The position numbers were made by a program, and so were the translations under genes. The notes below the pieces were generated by a model. That model did no database searches. It was given only the letters and a program-made list of their open reading frames with translations, and was not told where the DNA came from. DNA of 64,000 nt from Vagococcus entomophilus (GTDB lineage Bacteria > Bacillota > Bacilli > Lactobacillales > Vagococcaceae), in assembly GCF_003987595.1 (NCBI RefSeq), contig NZ_NGJZ01000004.1, forward strand, positions 59,670 through 123,669, in the 5' to 3' direction. Of the stretch, positions 8,475 to 17,242 are shown piece after piece (positions within the stretch are counted from its first letter, which is position 1; each line of letters begins with the position of its first letter).

Positions 8475-9044
8475 CTATTTAAGTTGATAGATATTAAAAG
8501 ACTGTTTAGGCTTTAAAAATTGGAAACTCTTTTTCAAAGAAAACCCTGCTTTTTCCATTATCAGTTGTATCTCATTTTCTGCTGTACAATGCCCGGTTCT
8601 TCCTTCGACAAATTTGGTATTTGGCAAAAATTCTACGATGACCACAATTCCTTGCTGTGTCAGGTTCTTGCTTAAATTTGAAAAATATTTTATTGGTCTC
8701 TGAATATCATGAAAAACATTTCTTAAGAAAAATAAGTCTATCTCCTGTTTCTTAAAGGGCAGATCGTCCTGATTCGGTGTGATTAAGATAGGAAAAATAT
8801 TTGGAATGTTCTTTTTACGTGATTGTTTTTTTACAAATTCCAGATGTCTTTCATCCACATCCAAAGCAAAAACTTCACTAAATTTATTCATTTGTGCAAA
8901 TTGAAAAGAATAAAATCCGCCTCCACAGCCGATATCTACAATTTTTTTTCTACCATAAACATCTATTTTTTCAAGAACACTTTCTCCAGTTGCTTCTGCT
9001 TGTTTATTAAGATAATGCAATAATATATCGTAAGTAACTCCCAT
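8475..9044 (-). CDS. Class I SAM-dependent methyltransferase
   Basis: The 189-aa product has a Rossmann methyltransferase core. The SAM-binding motif IVDIGCGGGFYSF lies near residues 34-46, the acidic end of strand 2 is in FALDVDE near 58-64, and motif IV-like PFKKQEIDLFFLRNVFHDI follows near 93-111. It is of the Methyltransf_11/25 type, which acts on small molecules or quinone-like substrates; no substrate can be deduced. The start at 9044 rather than 9119 is chosen because GGAAAGGAGA lies just before that ATG. It is apparently intact inside a debris field. Confidence 0.7.
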   Translation of the reverse strand: MGVTYDILLHYLNKQAEATGESVLEKIDVYGRKKIVDIGCGGGFYSFQFAQMNKFSEVFALDVDERHLEFVKKQSRKKNIPNIFPILITPNQDDLPFKKQEIDLFFLRNVFHDIQRPIKYFSNLSKNLTQQGIVVIVEFLPNTKFVEGRTGHCTAENEIQLIMEKAGFSLKKSFQFLKPKQSFNIYQLK

Positions 9045-9149
9045 AAATCTCCTTTCCAAAATATAGCTTTTTATAAAAACTATATATTTATCAACAAAAT
9101 AAAGTTGACATTCGTACAATAATAAAACATTAAATCGATTGATTCCTTA

Positions 9150-9582
9150 TTAACTTTTGACCATTTCCGTATCAACTAAAGTATCTTGAAAGTTTTCTGG
9201 TAATTTCTGTACTAATTCATTTAATCCCATAATCACGTCTTTATAAGTAAAGTACCCTGTTCTAAGAAATTCTTCTATTTCATTAGTCCTTCTTCATATT
9301 TTGGCAGATTTTTACCTATATAAATCTCGGGAGGAGTTACATTTTCATCTACTAATTTCCAAAACTGAGTTCCCCATTTCTGAACATTCTTAGACTCTCC
9401 ACATTGGATTCGTATCATTATTTCAATTTCATCTAATCCTATATTATTAAGCTCTTGTCTCATTTTTCTCATAACTAACAAACAGTCTTGTTTGTTGTTG
9501 TAAAAATAAGTCAATATGATCATCCTATACATTATTTGGATTTTTTTTCCATGCTTCAATAAACTCTATAATATTTTTCATT
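9150..9582 (-). pseudogene. Frameshifted small gene of unknown family, possibly an immunity gene
   Basis: Three minus-strand frames join into one protein of about 145 residues. It starts MKNIIEFIEAWKKNPNN at ATG 9582, continues after an A-rich slip as YRMIILTYFYNNKQDCLLVM up to KNLPKYEEG, and after a second shift ends NEIEEFLRTGYFTYKDVI through to DTEMVKS at 9150. I do not recognise the family. Its size, acidity and place next to toxin remnants fit an immunity protein, but that is inference. At least two frameshifts make it inactive. Confidence 0.55.
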
Positions 9583-9593
9583 TACATTCTCCT

Positions 9594-9712
9594 ATTTCTG
9601 AAGAAATCTCCATCCCATATTGTATTCGTAAGCGAATAAATTCGCAACGACTCCCGCAATTAACGTTTTGAAAAAAACTGTGAAGCTTTACGAGCTTTTT
9701 TAAGACCTGGTT
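9594..9712. repeat. rpsI-downstream/att module, copy 2
   Basis: It begins at TTTCTGAAGAAATCTCC, so the terminator part is lost, and continues through the AGCGAATAAATTCGC palindrome. It ends with a reverse-strand copy of the last rpsI codons (coding [10 protein letters not shown], then an altered end). The rpsI-like part spans about 9660-9711. Confidence 0.8.
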
Positions 9713-9870
9713 TGCTATGCCAAACCTTGAATAGATTTCAAAATGCTTTAAAATCAATATTTTATGCTAGTATTTAAGAAGAAAAACTTCATTAAATTGG
9801 ATTAAATTTTAAAAATCGTTACCAAAATCTGTAACCAAATAAGACTTGCACGTCAGAAGACACTATTATT
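9713..9870. repeat. Element left end, type L1, copy 1
   Basis: This 158-base stretch is similar to 16601-16765. Both follow an rpsI remnant directly and contain GCTATGCCAAACCTTGAA, AATTGGATTAAATTTTAAAA and the motifs CGTTACCAAA and TGTAACCAAA, ending at CTTGCACGTCAGAAG-like sequence. It looks like the conserved left terminus of a family of integrated elements. Confidence 0.65.
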
Positions 9871-10065
9871 AAAATCCAATGTATTCCTATCAAAAATTTT
9901 ATCCTGTGATTTCTTCTTCAAAATGATTGGTTATCTCAATAGACATATTTTTATTTTCCAATTTGTTGAGACTCATTTAAAACTTTCGGAGCTTTATCAG
10001 CCCCAAAATAAAAAATTAATATTGCACTATTGTGTATACGTTAAATGGGATTTTTTCTTCTTTCA

Positions 10066-10552
10066 TTAATTGGATGTATTTTCCAAAAGGAACACTCCTT
10101 GTATTACTTCAGCATCTCCACTTTGATATCTCGGGTGTATAATAAGTGTTTTTACTGGAGATAGTTCTATCATCTCTTCCAATAATGTCTCTAAATCATG
10201 TTGATACTTTTTTTCACAATTAATGGCGTAAAATCTTCACGGTCCTCTTCAGTTAACCATGGTGTTGGTACAGGTAACGGTTTATCAAAGTCTGCATCAA
10301 TAACACCGAAAAGCCACCACTCCATCTCACTATCTTCTAATTCACCTAATGTATACCATTTTCCTTTTAAGCTATCCTGAAATCTATTTAGGTCATTTTT
10401 TACTAAATGTTCACTATTCCCTATTTTTTTCACCCTTTCAGCATATTCTCCTGGGGTTCTTCATAGTGTTTTCTAGCAAAAATTTCATCTACTAACTGAT
10501 ATTTTTGCTTTTCTGCTTGATTTACTACTAATACATCTATTGAAAATGACAT
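10066..10552 (-). pseudogene. Frameshifted gene of unknown family downstream of an LXG toxin cassette
   Basis: The gene starts at ATG 10552 as MSFSIDVLVVNQAEKQKYQL and shifts frame after KHYEE to RTPGEYAERVKKIGN. It then gives GKWYTLGELEDSEMEWWLFG and WLTEEDREDFTPLIV, shifts again to NCEKKYQHDLETLLEEMIEL and ends at 10066. The rebuilt product is about 165 residues. The family is unknown to me. It follows the LXG gene and its likely immunity gene on the same strand, so a second immunity protein is a reasonable guess. Two indels disable it. Confidence 0.55.
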
Positions 10553-10652
10553 GTTATCTCTCCTTGTCTATGGTAATAAATACCAATCTAATTTCAAATT
10601 AGTTACAAGTTCTACTTTCAATTCATGATATCCTCAATAATTCCACAAATTA

Positions 10653-11216
10653 TTAAACTAATTTAATATAAGAATAATACTTACCCAATGTATCTTCAAA
10701 ATATGATTTGTTTTTTCTTTTTATAGTCACTGTAGATAAAAACTGTTTAATTTCTTTATCTGCTTCTCCAAGAAACTCATCCATATCAAATGAGTATACA
10801 TTGTATTGACTGTCATCATAATAAGATATTTCGCCACAATCATTAGGTGATAAACCCATATAAAATTCTGGAGTTTTCGTTCCTCTTAAGTGAAAATGAT
10901 GATTCTCAAAGTAATCAGATAGATAGTCTTCATAATCAAATTGTTCTTGTAAATCTGAAAAATCATCCATTTTATCGAATAATAAATCTCTAGATTCTGC
11001 TATCGAATTTGTAAATGGAAAAGGAAATGATTCTACTTTTAAATATTCCTTTTTCTCTGCAAACCATTCTATGAAACTTGATACATCCCACTCTAAACTA
11101 AGTAAGGATACGTCGCCATAGTGCAGAGTAAATTCTCCCCATAGTTCTAACAAGGCTGATGATTCATCTTTATATGGATTATCCTTTATCTTTAGTTTTA
11201 TTCTCAAATTTTCCAT
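10653..11216 (-). CDS. Probable immunity protein of the LXG toxin
   Basis: This 187-aa acidic soluble protein begins 2 bases after the stop of the LXG toxin gene, which is the usual place for the cognate immunity gene. It has no signal peptide and no membrane segment, so it should act in the cytoplasm against a toxin with a cytoplasmic target. Aromatic-rich stretches such as ELWGEFTLHYGDVSLLSLEW (about 25-44) and SSFIEWFAEKKEYL follow each other. I cannot name the family. The frame is intact. Assignment rests on position and character. Confidence 0.6.
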   Translation of the reverse strand: MENLRIKLKIKDNPYKDESSALLELWGEFTLHYGDVSLLSLEWDVSSFIEWFAEKKEYLKVESFPFPFTNSIAESRDLLFDKMDDFSDLQEQFDYEDYLSDYFENHHFHLRGTKTPEFYMGLSPNDCGEISYYDDSQYNVYSFDMDEFLGEADKEIKQFLSTVTIKRKNKSYFEDTLGKYYSYIKLV

Positions 11217-11218
11217 AA

Positions 11219-12805
11219 CTATTTCCCTCTTCTCAATTTATTATATTGAGAATTACTGATTTTTCCTTCTTTCAACCAATTTCTCAACACATCAGCTCCA
11301 CCTTTTTTATCAGTCAATTCTGTCCCTTTTATTTTATATCCATGCCATCCACCTGCTCCATCAGGCTGAAATTCATAGATTTGACCATTTTTTAATCCAT
11401 ATTTTTGATTTCCAACTTGTTTGGATTCATTTAGAACTTTTTGAGCTTCATCAGATCCCAAGTCCATTTCAGATCCCCATCCACCTTTGCCTTCAGGTGT
11501 ATGTTTAGGGCTAGAAACGTACTTTCCATTTGGATATAAAGCATCTTGACGATTACCATAATTATTCGCAAAGCTATAGCTAACTGATCCAGAGGTCACA
11601 CCCATTTTACGTATTGCATCAGTTACTGTTCCTGCTCCTATTACCGTCGTGGTTGTTCCTATTGCAGCAGCCCCTTGACTAGCACCAACTAATGCCAGTG
11701 TTCCTCCCGAGAAATAAGTTCCTGCCAAGTCTAAACCGTTAATCCCCAGTCCTAATAGAACTTCTGTTACTCCTGCAACTAATTGCGGTAACACTTCTTT
11801 TAGTTGTTCTAGTCGCTTAGAATCGTACTCTTTATTCGCTTGCGCCGTTAGTTTGGCATCATACACACCATTCTTACTAACAATTACGCCATCCCCTGCA
11901 CCTAAGTTTATCGGTTCCACACGTAAAAGATTACCCTTATCATCAAATATTAGGAGTTCATTTAGCGAATTAATCGCTTTGTTCCACTGGTTAATTGGAG
12001 TATTTTTTAAGGCTTCTCGCATGATTTTTTCATAATACACTTGTGCTGCTTTCGGTAATTGTAGTTCAGACATTCCTTTGTCCAAAGCTGCCTGTTCTCT
12101 TGCTTCTGGATCAACTTTCGCCCACTCGTCATTCACTCTGTTTTGCCAATTGGATTCTACTTTATTAAATCCATGTCCATTCCATGATCCTGCACCAATT
12201 TTTCCAGTAGAAGGGTCCCCTCCAAGTAATTGAAGTCCTTCATTCATTAAATTTTTACTTTCTTCTGTTCCAGCAAAGTAGGACGGAGATTTTCCATTAA
12301 ATGCAATCAATTTATCGAGTTTTTTCTGAATGATATCTTGTTCTTTTTCATTGGTTGAAATGGAATCATTCAGGCTGTTGATTCCCTCTTGATAATCATA
12401 TCGTATCGCTTGTTGCATCGCAATATCAATTCCTCGATACCACGTTTCTTGGCTCATTTTAGAAGATTCTAAACTTTTAATCATATTATTCTTTTGATCA
12501 ATTTGTTTTTGTAATTCATCAGAATCTAAAGACTTTCCACCGCACATTGAAACGTATCCATCAACGTACGCTTGATTCGCTTCTTCCACACTGTCTGCAT
12601 GCATCACCATTGCTTTCGCAAGAGTTGGATACATGGATGACAAATATGATTTAATCGAATCTCCTGTAGTCCCACTAATTCCAACTTCTAAGCCAAAAGC
12701 ACTTGCCACCGTATTGAGGTTCTCTGCCCCTTCTCTTAATGACTGACAATAAGATTTAATTTGTTGAGTCTGTGTGCGAACTTCCCCCAGATTCATTTTT
12801 ACCAT
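11219..12805 (-). CDS. LXG-domain polymorphic toxin secreted by a type VII system
   Basis: The 528-aa protein has an N-terminal helical LXG domain (about 1-200), which targets such toxins to the Esx/type VII secretion machine. A linker with LLGGDPSTGKIGAGSWNGHG follows, then a glycine- and alanine-rich hydrophobic stretch (about 340-410). It closes with a basic domain of about 75 residues (GLKNGQIYEFQPDGAGGWHG, then DVLRNWLKEGKISNSQYN). That last part should be the toxin. It is small and basic, like many nucleases, but I cannot assign an activity. The start at 12805 is preferred to ATG 12811 because AAAGGAGG directly abuts the latter. The gene overlaps the DUF3958 gene by 50 bases. Confidence 0.85.
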   Translation of the reverse strand: MVKMNLGEVRTQTQQIKSYCQSLREGAENLNTVASAFGLEVGISGTTGDSIKSYLSSMYPTLAKAMVMHADSVEEANQAYVDGYVSMCGGKSLDSDELQKQIDQKNNMIKSLESSKMSQETWYRGIDIAMQQAIRYDYQEGINSLNDSISTNEKEQDIIQKKLDKLIAFNGKSPSYFAGTEESKNLMNEGLQLLGGDPSTGKIGAGSWNGHGFNKVESNWQNRVNDEWAKVDPEAREQAALDKGMSELQLPKAAQVYYEKIMREALKNTPINQWNKAINSLNELLIFDDKGNLLRVEPINLGAGDGVIVSKNGVYDAKLTAQANKEYDSKRLEQLKEVLPQLVAGVTEVLLGLGINGLDLAGTYFSGGTLALVGASQGAAAIGTTTTVIGAGTVTDAIRKMGVTSGSVSYSFANNYGNRQDALYPNGKYVSSPKHTPEGKGGWGSEMDLGSDEAQKVLNESKQVGNQKYGLKNGQIYEFQPDGAGGWHGYKIKGTELTDKKGGADVLRNWLKEGKISNSQYNKLRRGK

Positions 12806-13145
12806 GTGCATCCTCCTTTCTTAGCTCATTTAGTTCTTGTTCATAAAGTGATTCATTCTCTTCCTCTAAAATTGTTTTTCGTTTTGAAAAATGATGCATA
12901 ATCTCACCGCTGCTTTCTAAAAAGCGTCGCTCATTTCTCCTGTTTTCTTCAAGCCCTTCTTCAAATAAATATTGTTCGGATTCTCCGTAAAAGTACTCCA
13001 AAACCGCTTCTTTATTATGTCTGTCTTGAATATAAGACTGCTGAATCTCATCTTGCTGGTATTCAAATTTTTTTCGGTTCAACAGTAGTTCATCCTGTGC
13101 CTCTTCATTCCGTTTTCTTTTTAAACGAATCTCCTCTAACTTCAT
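12756..13145 (-). CDS. DUF3958-like LXG partner protein
   Basis: This 129-aa, highly charged, almost fully helical protein (LEEIRLKRKRNEEAQDEL near the start, coiled-coil character throughout) resembles the DUF3958 partners that bind LXG domains and are needed for toxin export. The ATG at 13143-13145 overlaps the stop of the preceding small gene as TGATG, so the two are translationally coupled. Its 3' end overlaps the toxin start by about 50 bases. No type VII core genes (essC, esaA and so on) are in this window, so the secretion machine must lie elsewhere. Confidence 0.75.
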   Translation of the reverse strand: MKLEEIRLKRKRNEEAQDELLLNRKKFEYQQDEIQQSYIQDRHNKEAVLEYFYGESEQYLFEEGLEENRRNERRFLESSGEIMHHFSKRKTILEEENESLYEQELNELRKEDAHGKNESGGSSHTDSTN

Positions 13146-13453
13146 CAAATTGTTCCTCCACTTAAAAATTGATTGACTGGAGATTGTTCCAACTGATTTT
13201 TAATTTGCTCATCTGTTCGCATAAAGGTTGAAATAACACTTTGGATGGCTTTTACATCTCGATTCAATAATTGCTGTACCATCATGGTATTCTGTGTTAA
13301 AGATTGAAAGGTACTTTTAGCGTCACTATTTCCTGAAATGGTTGTGTCATCTGAAAACGTCACAGTCTTTGAAATAGACAGTTTATCACTTGCTTGACAA
13401 ATCTTCGTTGCTTGATTCTGTGCAACCATTGGATTGACTTCAATTGTGCCCAT
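13145..13453 (-). CDS. DUF3130/TIGR04197-like small type VII partner (WXG100-like)
   Basis: This 102-aa protein begins MGTIEVNPMVAQNQATKICQ and contains TVSFSDDT-like TVTFSDDTTISGNSDAKSTF. That is the pattern of the small helical proteins (TIGR04197, DUF3130) encoded first in LXG toxin operons. They act with the DUF3958-like protein as targeting partners of the toxin. The start at 13453 follows GAGGAGGAAAGTA; an in-frame TTG upstream overlaps that ribosome-binding site and is rejected. It is the first gene of a three- or four-gene operon running to 10653. Confidence 0.75.
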   Translation of the reverse strand: MGTIEVNPMVAQNQATKICQASDKLSISKTVTFSDDTTISGNSDAKSTFQSLTQNTMMVQQLLNRDVKAIQSVISTFMRTDEQIKNQLEQSPVNQFLSGGTI

Positions 13454-13601
13454 TACTTTCCTCCTCAAATTTTTTTATTTAACAATACTGTGGCTTTTAA
13501 TATTAAATCCCTTATATATTGCTGTTTTCAATTCTGAATCCTTCATTGTCTCGTTAAGATTTTTTTCAAAAAAACTTTCCTAACATCAGCTACACTTACG
13601 T

Positions 13602-14040
13602 TTACCTCACCGTTCACCAATTTTCTATTGTACTGACGTTTCATCAAAATAAATAATTTTTTAAACTTACCACACAAAAAATACCCCGATAATATACATA
13701 ATAATTATATTATACCAATTTCCTAAATTTAAGAAAGAAATCAGCAAAACGCTGATGCCTTAAAACTATTAAATCCATTTTAAACTGACTTTCATACCAA
13801 AATCTATACAATTTGGTAACCAATCATTTATTGGTGTTAGTATCAAAACGAATGACTCTCGATTATGTACTTCAAACCTTGAAGAAAATAAGGCATTCTT
13901 ATAGTCGCATACGTCTTATACATACCCTAGGATTTAGCGTATATGCCGTTTCTATGGTTACGTTGATGAAGGTTGATCGTAACTTTATCTCAGAAATTCG
14001 AGAAGAGACACTTGAGACCTTTTTGATTTCACTCGATTTC
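13602..14040. repeat. Repeat R2, copy 1: upstream region of LXG operon plus adjoining sequence
   Basis: About 435 bases are nearly identical to 18283-18735. The copy includes the region upstream of the LXG operon, with TGGTATAATATAATT read on the minus strand as a likely -10. It also holds an open but unrecognised stretch (plus frame 13813-14043, minus frame 18610-18798 in the other copy). It is joined directly to att copy 3 at the shared bases ACTCGATTT. A shorter match lies at 5536-5590. Confidence 0.75.
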
Positions 14041-14139
14041 TGAAGAAATCTCCATCCCATACTGTATTCGTAAGCGAATAAATTCGCAACGACTCCCGCA
14101 ATTAACGTTTTGAAAAAAACTGTGAAGCTTTACGACGTT
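14031..14139. repeat. rpsI-downstream/att module, copy 3
   Basis: The copy runs from CTCGATTTCTGAAGAAATCTC to the reverse-strand rpsI codons, which stop after GTGAAGCTTTACGA. Both ends are deletion joints: left into R2 at ACTCGATTT, right into the lipase-toxin remnant. No terminator part is left. Confidence 0.75.
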
Positions 14140-15199
14140 CTCCATTGCCATGTAAAATTTTGAAGATGGAAGCTTTAGAATGGTTAGCGCTTGGCTATCG
14201 TCTAAATAGATTTGTTCATTTCCAGATAAACCGCCACCACTAACAGTAAATTTTTTACGTAAAACGTTCAATTTGGTGAAACTATCAATTTGAGTTTGAA
14301 GCCTCTTATTTTCTTTTTTTAAGCATTGAAACTCTTTTTTACCGCCCATTTTATCTACACCATAATGTTCTAATCTCCGCATCTGCATCTTATTTTAAAC
14401 GATACTTTGCGCTAAAAGAGTTTGTTCGATTGAGATACCACCATTTAAATCGGAATAAACTACGATATCTCCGTATCTATTAATATAATTGCCTTTTTTA
14501 TCTACTTTGAACTGATCTCTTGAATGACCAAATAACTTCCACCCTTTATTATCGATGCCTATACTTAAGAATGGTATTTTTTCTGACCACCAGTCATCCA
14601 TCCGCTGGTTACCACATCCGATGTATCATAGATATTGACAATAACCCCTTTATAATTTTTAATCTGTGCATCCGTTAAACCTAATCCAGCAGCACCATAA
14701 ATTATGGCATTATATCCTTTTAAAACAGCAATATAGATAGCTTCTTCGCCACCTAGTGAGTGCCCTGTGGTAGAAATAGTGTACCCATTTTTTTAGAATA
14801 ACGTTGTTCAATGACATTAGCATAATCTAAAGCAGACTAACAAGCACCGTCTCCATGCTTGTCATTTTGAGCTATTTCTCGAACATCTGTTTTAACGTCT
14901 TGCCAACTTGATGTTCCTGCATAAGAGATAGTAATATCTTTATTAATTACTGATTCAGGGTAACCAGCTACTTTTTGTAATTTTTTACTATCATAGGACC
15001 GATATTCTTTCTTTATTGTAGCTGTTGTCATTGCTTGCATACTATTACCTTTGGGGATTTGTTCATTTCCTATTATATCTTTATCCGTATTTACGACATC
15101 TAGCACTAAATGATTAGTGTCTTCTATTATCTGATTCTTCCTTACTTGCCCTGATTCCACATCATATGAAGCTCCTGAAAGCAGTCTATTTTGATCCAT
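14139..15199 (-). pseudogene. Type VII lipase toxin, reverse-architecture (TslA-like), frameshifted and truncated
   Basis: The gene starts at ATG 15199 (MDQNRLLSGASYDVESGQVR) and encodes an alpha/beta-hydrolase. ITISYAGTSSWQDVKTDV is followed, across stops and frameshifts at about 14837-14640, by TTGHSLGGEEAIYIAV with the serine elbow, then YDTSDVVTSGWMTGGQ and IPFLSIGIDNKGWKLFGHSR. A helical C-terminal part follows (KKEFQCLKKENKRLQTQIDS, KFTVSGGGLSGNEQIYLDD) and is cut off by att copy 3. A lipase domain before a helical targeting domain is the reverse of normal LXG toxins and recalls staphylococcal TslA. The similarity to TslA is from memory of the architecture, not from a search. Confidence 0.65.
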
Positions 15200-15717
15200 C
15201 AGTTAACCCTACCTTCATAATAAATGATAGATTTCTCAGGCATTACTTCATTTGTTTTTTCTTTTTTCTTTTCTAAATAATACGGACCATCCCCATTATA
15301 TTCGCCGATGTGATAAATCAAATTATTCGTTTCTGCAGAAATTGTGTCTAAAGATACATCGTCCTCATAAATATCATTAATCGTAAAATATGCCTTAACT
15401 GTATTCATTGGTGTAATAGAAAATTTTGTAAACTCAACTTTTTTAATATCAGAATAAATTTGAGCAGATTTTAATTTTTCTAAATATTCTATATCTGTCA
15501 AATTACCTTTCCCTTTATTATATTCTTTGTCAATTTCAGCTACTTTAGTTTTATCATCAGTGTATAGTATATAATTATCATACAAATAATTAGCTAAATC
15601 AGTTTGAATCTCTATTAACTCTTGTTTGTCTTTCTCTCTTTCCATGTACCACTTCCCTCCAATTATTAAACCTAATAAAATTATTATAGCTAACGCTATG
15701 AATGTGTTCTTTTTCAT
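15199..15717 (-). CDS. Membrane-anchored protein, likely lipase-toxin immunity (DUF1433-like)
   Basis: The 172-aa protein has one N-terminal membrane segment (TFIALAIIILLGLIIGG, about 5-21) and an extracytoplasmic domain of mixed strands (VEFTKFSITPMNTVKAYFTI). Its stop overlaps the start of the lipase-toxin gene as TGATG. An outward-facing anchored domain beside a lipid-attacking toxin fits immunity. The ITPM...aYFTIND pattern resembles DUF1433 proteins that accompany such toxins, though I am unsure of that family call. AAGGAGAAACG precedes the ATG. The frame is intact even though the toxin is dead. Confidence 0.6.
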   Translation of the reverse strand: MKKNTFIALAIIILLGLIIGGKWYMEREKDKQELIEIQTDLANYLYDNYILYTDDKTKVAEIDKEYNKGKGNLTDIEYLEKLKSAQIYSDIKKVEFTKFSITPMNTVKAYFTINDIYEDDVSLDTISAETNNLIYHIGEYNGDGPYYLEKKKEKTNEVMPEKSIIYYEGRVN

Positions 15718-15796
15718 TCGTTTCTCCTTAAAGTAAAAGTAGTTTAACTATACCATAATTCATTTTTTTGAAAATCACATATATACTAAAATAAAC

Positions 15797-15918
15797 TTAT
15801 TCTCCACCTGTATCCGAGGGCTTTTCTTTTAAAACTTCCATTCGTATATTGGTTATTTTCGCTTCATTTGTTTCCTCATCCACAGAAATAGAATCAGCTA
15901 CAAAAAAATTTTTTCAAT
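15797..15918 (-). pseudogene. C-terminal fragment of an unidentified gene
   Basis: A 39-codon minus-strand tail reads FFVADSISVDEETNEAKITN, then IRMEVLKEKPSDTGGE and a stop. It has coding character but no start and no partner upstream, where plus-strand integrase debris begins. The family was not recognised. Confidence 0.35.
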
Positions 15919-16351
15919 CAGGAATTGTTAGAGGAATTATATATGTTTGTATCGGACTAATAATTTTTATACAAATTCAATATATGGTATTTTACTTATT
16001 GGCGTATTGAATTCATTCAGTGATTTATTTGGTAAATATATTACCCTTTGTGTAGAACCATTTATTATATTGTACCTGAATCAAAAATGGAGAGGGCGTT
16101 ATCTGTAAATTTCATAGTTACCAGTGGTATTAGTATGTTTGCTAATTTTTTAGGTGCAACACCTCATAAGCTAAGACATACATTTGCGACATTAGCAAAA
16201 GAAGGCAACTATGGCAGAGGTTTCACAAGCTTTAACTCATTCTGATACAAAGACAACCGAAGTGTATATCAATACACCAAAAATTGTAGATTTGTCCACT
16301 CATCAGAAATTTGAGAAACGTTTACAAGAAGCCAAGACACAAATTAAATAA
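15919..16351 (+). pseudogene. Tyrosine recombinase remnant, second integrase type
   Basis: The clear part is ATPHKLRHTFATLAKEG (about 16155-16208), carrying the HxxR catalytic box. After a frameshift comes MAEVSQALTHSDTKTTEVYI, with the catalytic tyrosine in VYINTP, and it ends QEAKTQIK at 16351. Upstream to 15919 only weak, stop-ridden coding traces exist. The sequence differs from the integrases at 23053 and 40964, so at least two integrase lineages used this locus. It sits directly left of att copy 4, where an integrase is expected. Confidence 0.7.
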
Positions 16352-16438
16352 CAAGAAATAACGTAGAATACGAGTGCGGAGAAAATAGAAAAATCTAGTA
16401 CACAGCAAAACTCGTACCCGTTTACGTACCTATCCGTA

Positions 16439-16600
16439 TAAAAAAGACCCCCTCCAACGAATTGGAAAGTGCCTTGACATTATTAATTGATTGGTACTCG
16501 ATTTCTGAAAAAATCTCCGTCCCATACTGTATTCGTAACGACTCCAGCAATTAACGTTTTGAGAATTGTGAAGCTTTACGAGCTTTTTTAAGACCTGGTT
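16439..16600. repeat. rpsI-downstream/att module, copy 4
   Basis: Complete copy: A-run and terminator hairpin (CCCTCCAACGAATTGGAAAG), shared spacer (AGCGAATAAATTCG block missing), and the reverse-strand end of rpsI from its TAA (16551-16553) through codons for SQFSKR, KKARKA and PGL to 16600. The codons differ from living rpsI only at synonymous positions. Confidence 0.85.
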
Positions 16601-16765
16601 GGCTATGCCAAACCTTGAACAGATTTCCAAATCCTTTAAAATAGAGATTTTGAACTATCATTTCAAAAGATGAATTTCATTCAATTGGATTAAATTTTAA
16701 AAGCTCGTTACCAAAATCTGTAACCAAATTAAAAACTTGCACGTTAGAAGGCACTATTGAAATTA
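16601..16765. repeat. Element left end, type L1, copy 2
   Basis: Similar to 9713-9870. It contains CGTTACCAAA (16706-16715), TGTAACCAAA (16719-16728) and CTTGCACGTTAGAAG (16736-16750). These motifs recur near integrase genes at the other end of elements and are candidate recombinase or excisionase sites. Confidence 0.65.
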
Positions 16766-16773
16766 ATTTATTA

Positions 16774-17238
16774 TCACTGTATCTGATAGGACTCAATAAT
16801 TGTAAATTCGTATACTCCATCTTTTTTTACTATATTTACAACGATTCTATTAAAGTAATTTCCAGATAAATTTTTTCGCCGATACACACTTAAATTTTTT
16901 TCTTTTTTCAATTCTTTCTTTAAAAAAGATGTACTTCTATCATAAGAATAAGTTATAGTGTTAGAACTGTATCCTTCATGCAATAGTGATAAAAAATACT
17001 GTGCTATAGCATCCTCTGAAATATCTTTCTCAGATATATTTCTAGAATATATTTCTTTTCTTTGTTTCACTTTTGGCTCTATTTTCTTTTTAAATAAAAG
17101 TTTACTATCTGATTTAATTAACGAAACATGACCAAAATTCAACGTGCTCACATGGGACACCTTATAATGAATTCCAAATATAATTATTCCTGCCAATACT
17201 ACTAGGCATAATATTACCTTGATTTTCTTTTTTTTCAT
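16774..17238 (-). CDS. Small membrane-anchored protein, probable immunity to the neighbouring LXG toxin
   Basis: This 154-aa protein has a basic N-terminus (MKKKKIK) and one membrane segment (VILCLVVLAGIIIFGI, about 8-23). A basic extracellular domain of about 130 residues follows, ending in paired strands (FNRIVVNIVKK, YEFTIIESYQIQ). It begins 4 bases after the LXG-toxin remnant at 17243. By position it should be the immunity protein, and the outward topology suggests the toxin acts at or outside the membrane. The family is not recognised. The frame is intact. Confidence 0.55.
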   Translation of the reverse strand: MKKKKIKVILCLVVLAGIIIFGIHYKVSHVSTLNFGHVSLIKSDSKLLFKKKIEPKVKQRKEIYSRNISEKDISEDAIAQYFLSLLHEGYSSNTITYSYDRSTSFLKKELKKEKNLSVYRRKNLSGNYFNRIVVNIVKKDGVYEFTIIESYQIQ

Positions 17239-17242
17239 ATTT

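Noticed and set aside
13813..14043. Plus-strand open frame of 76 codons inside repeat R2
   Set aside because: It matches no family I know, the same stretch is also open on the other strand in the second copy, and its 3' end runs into the att module. Kept only as part of the repeat.
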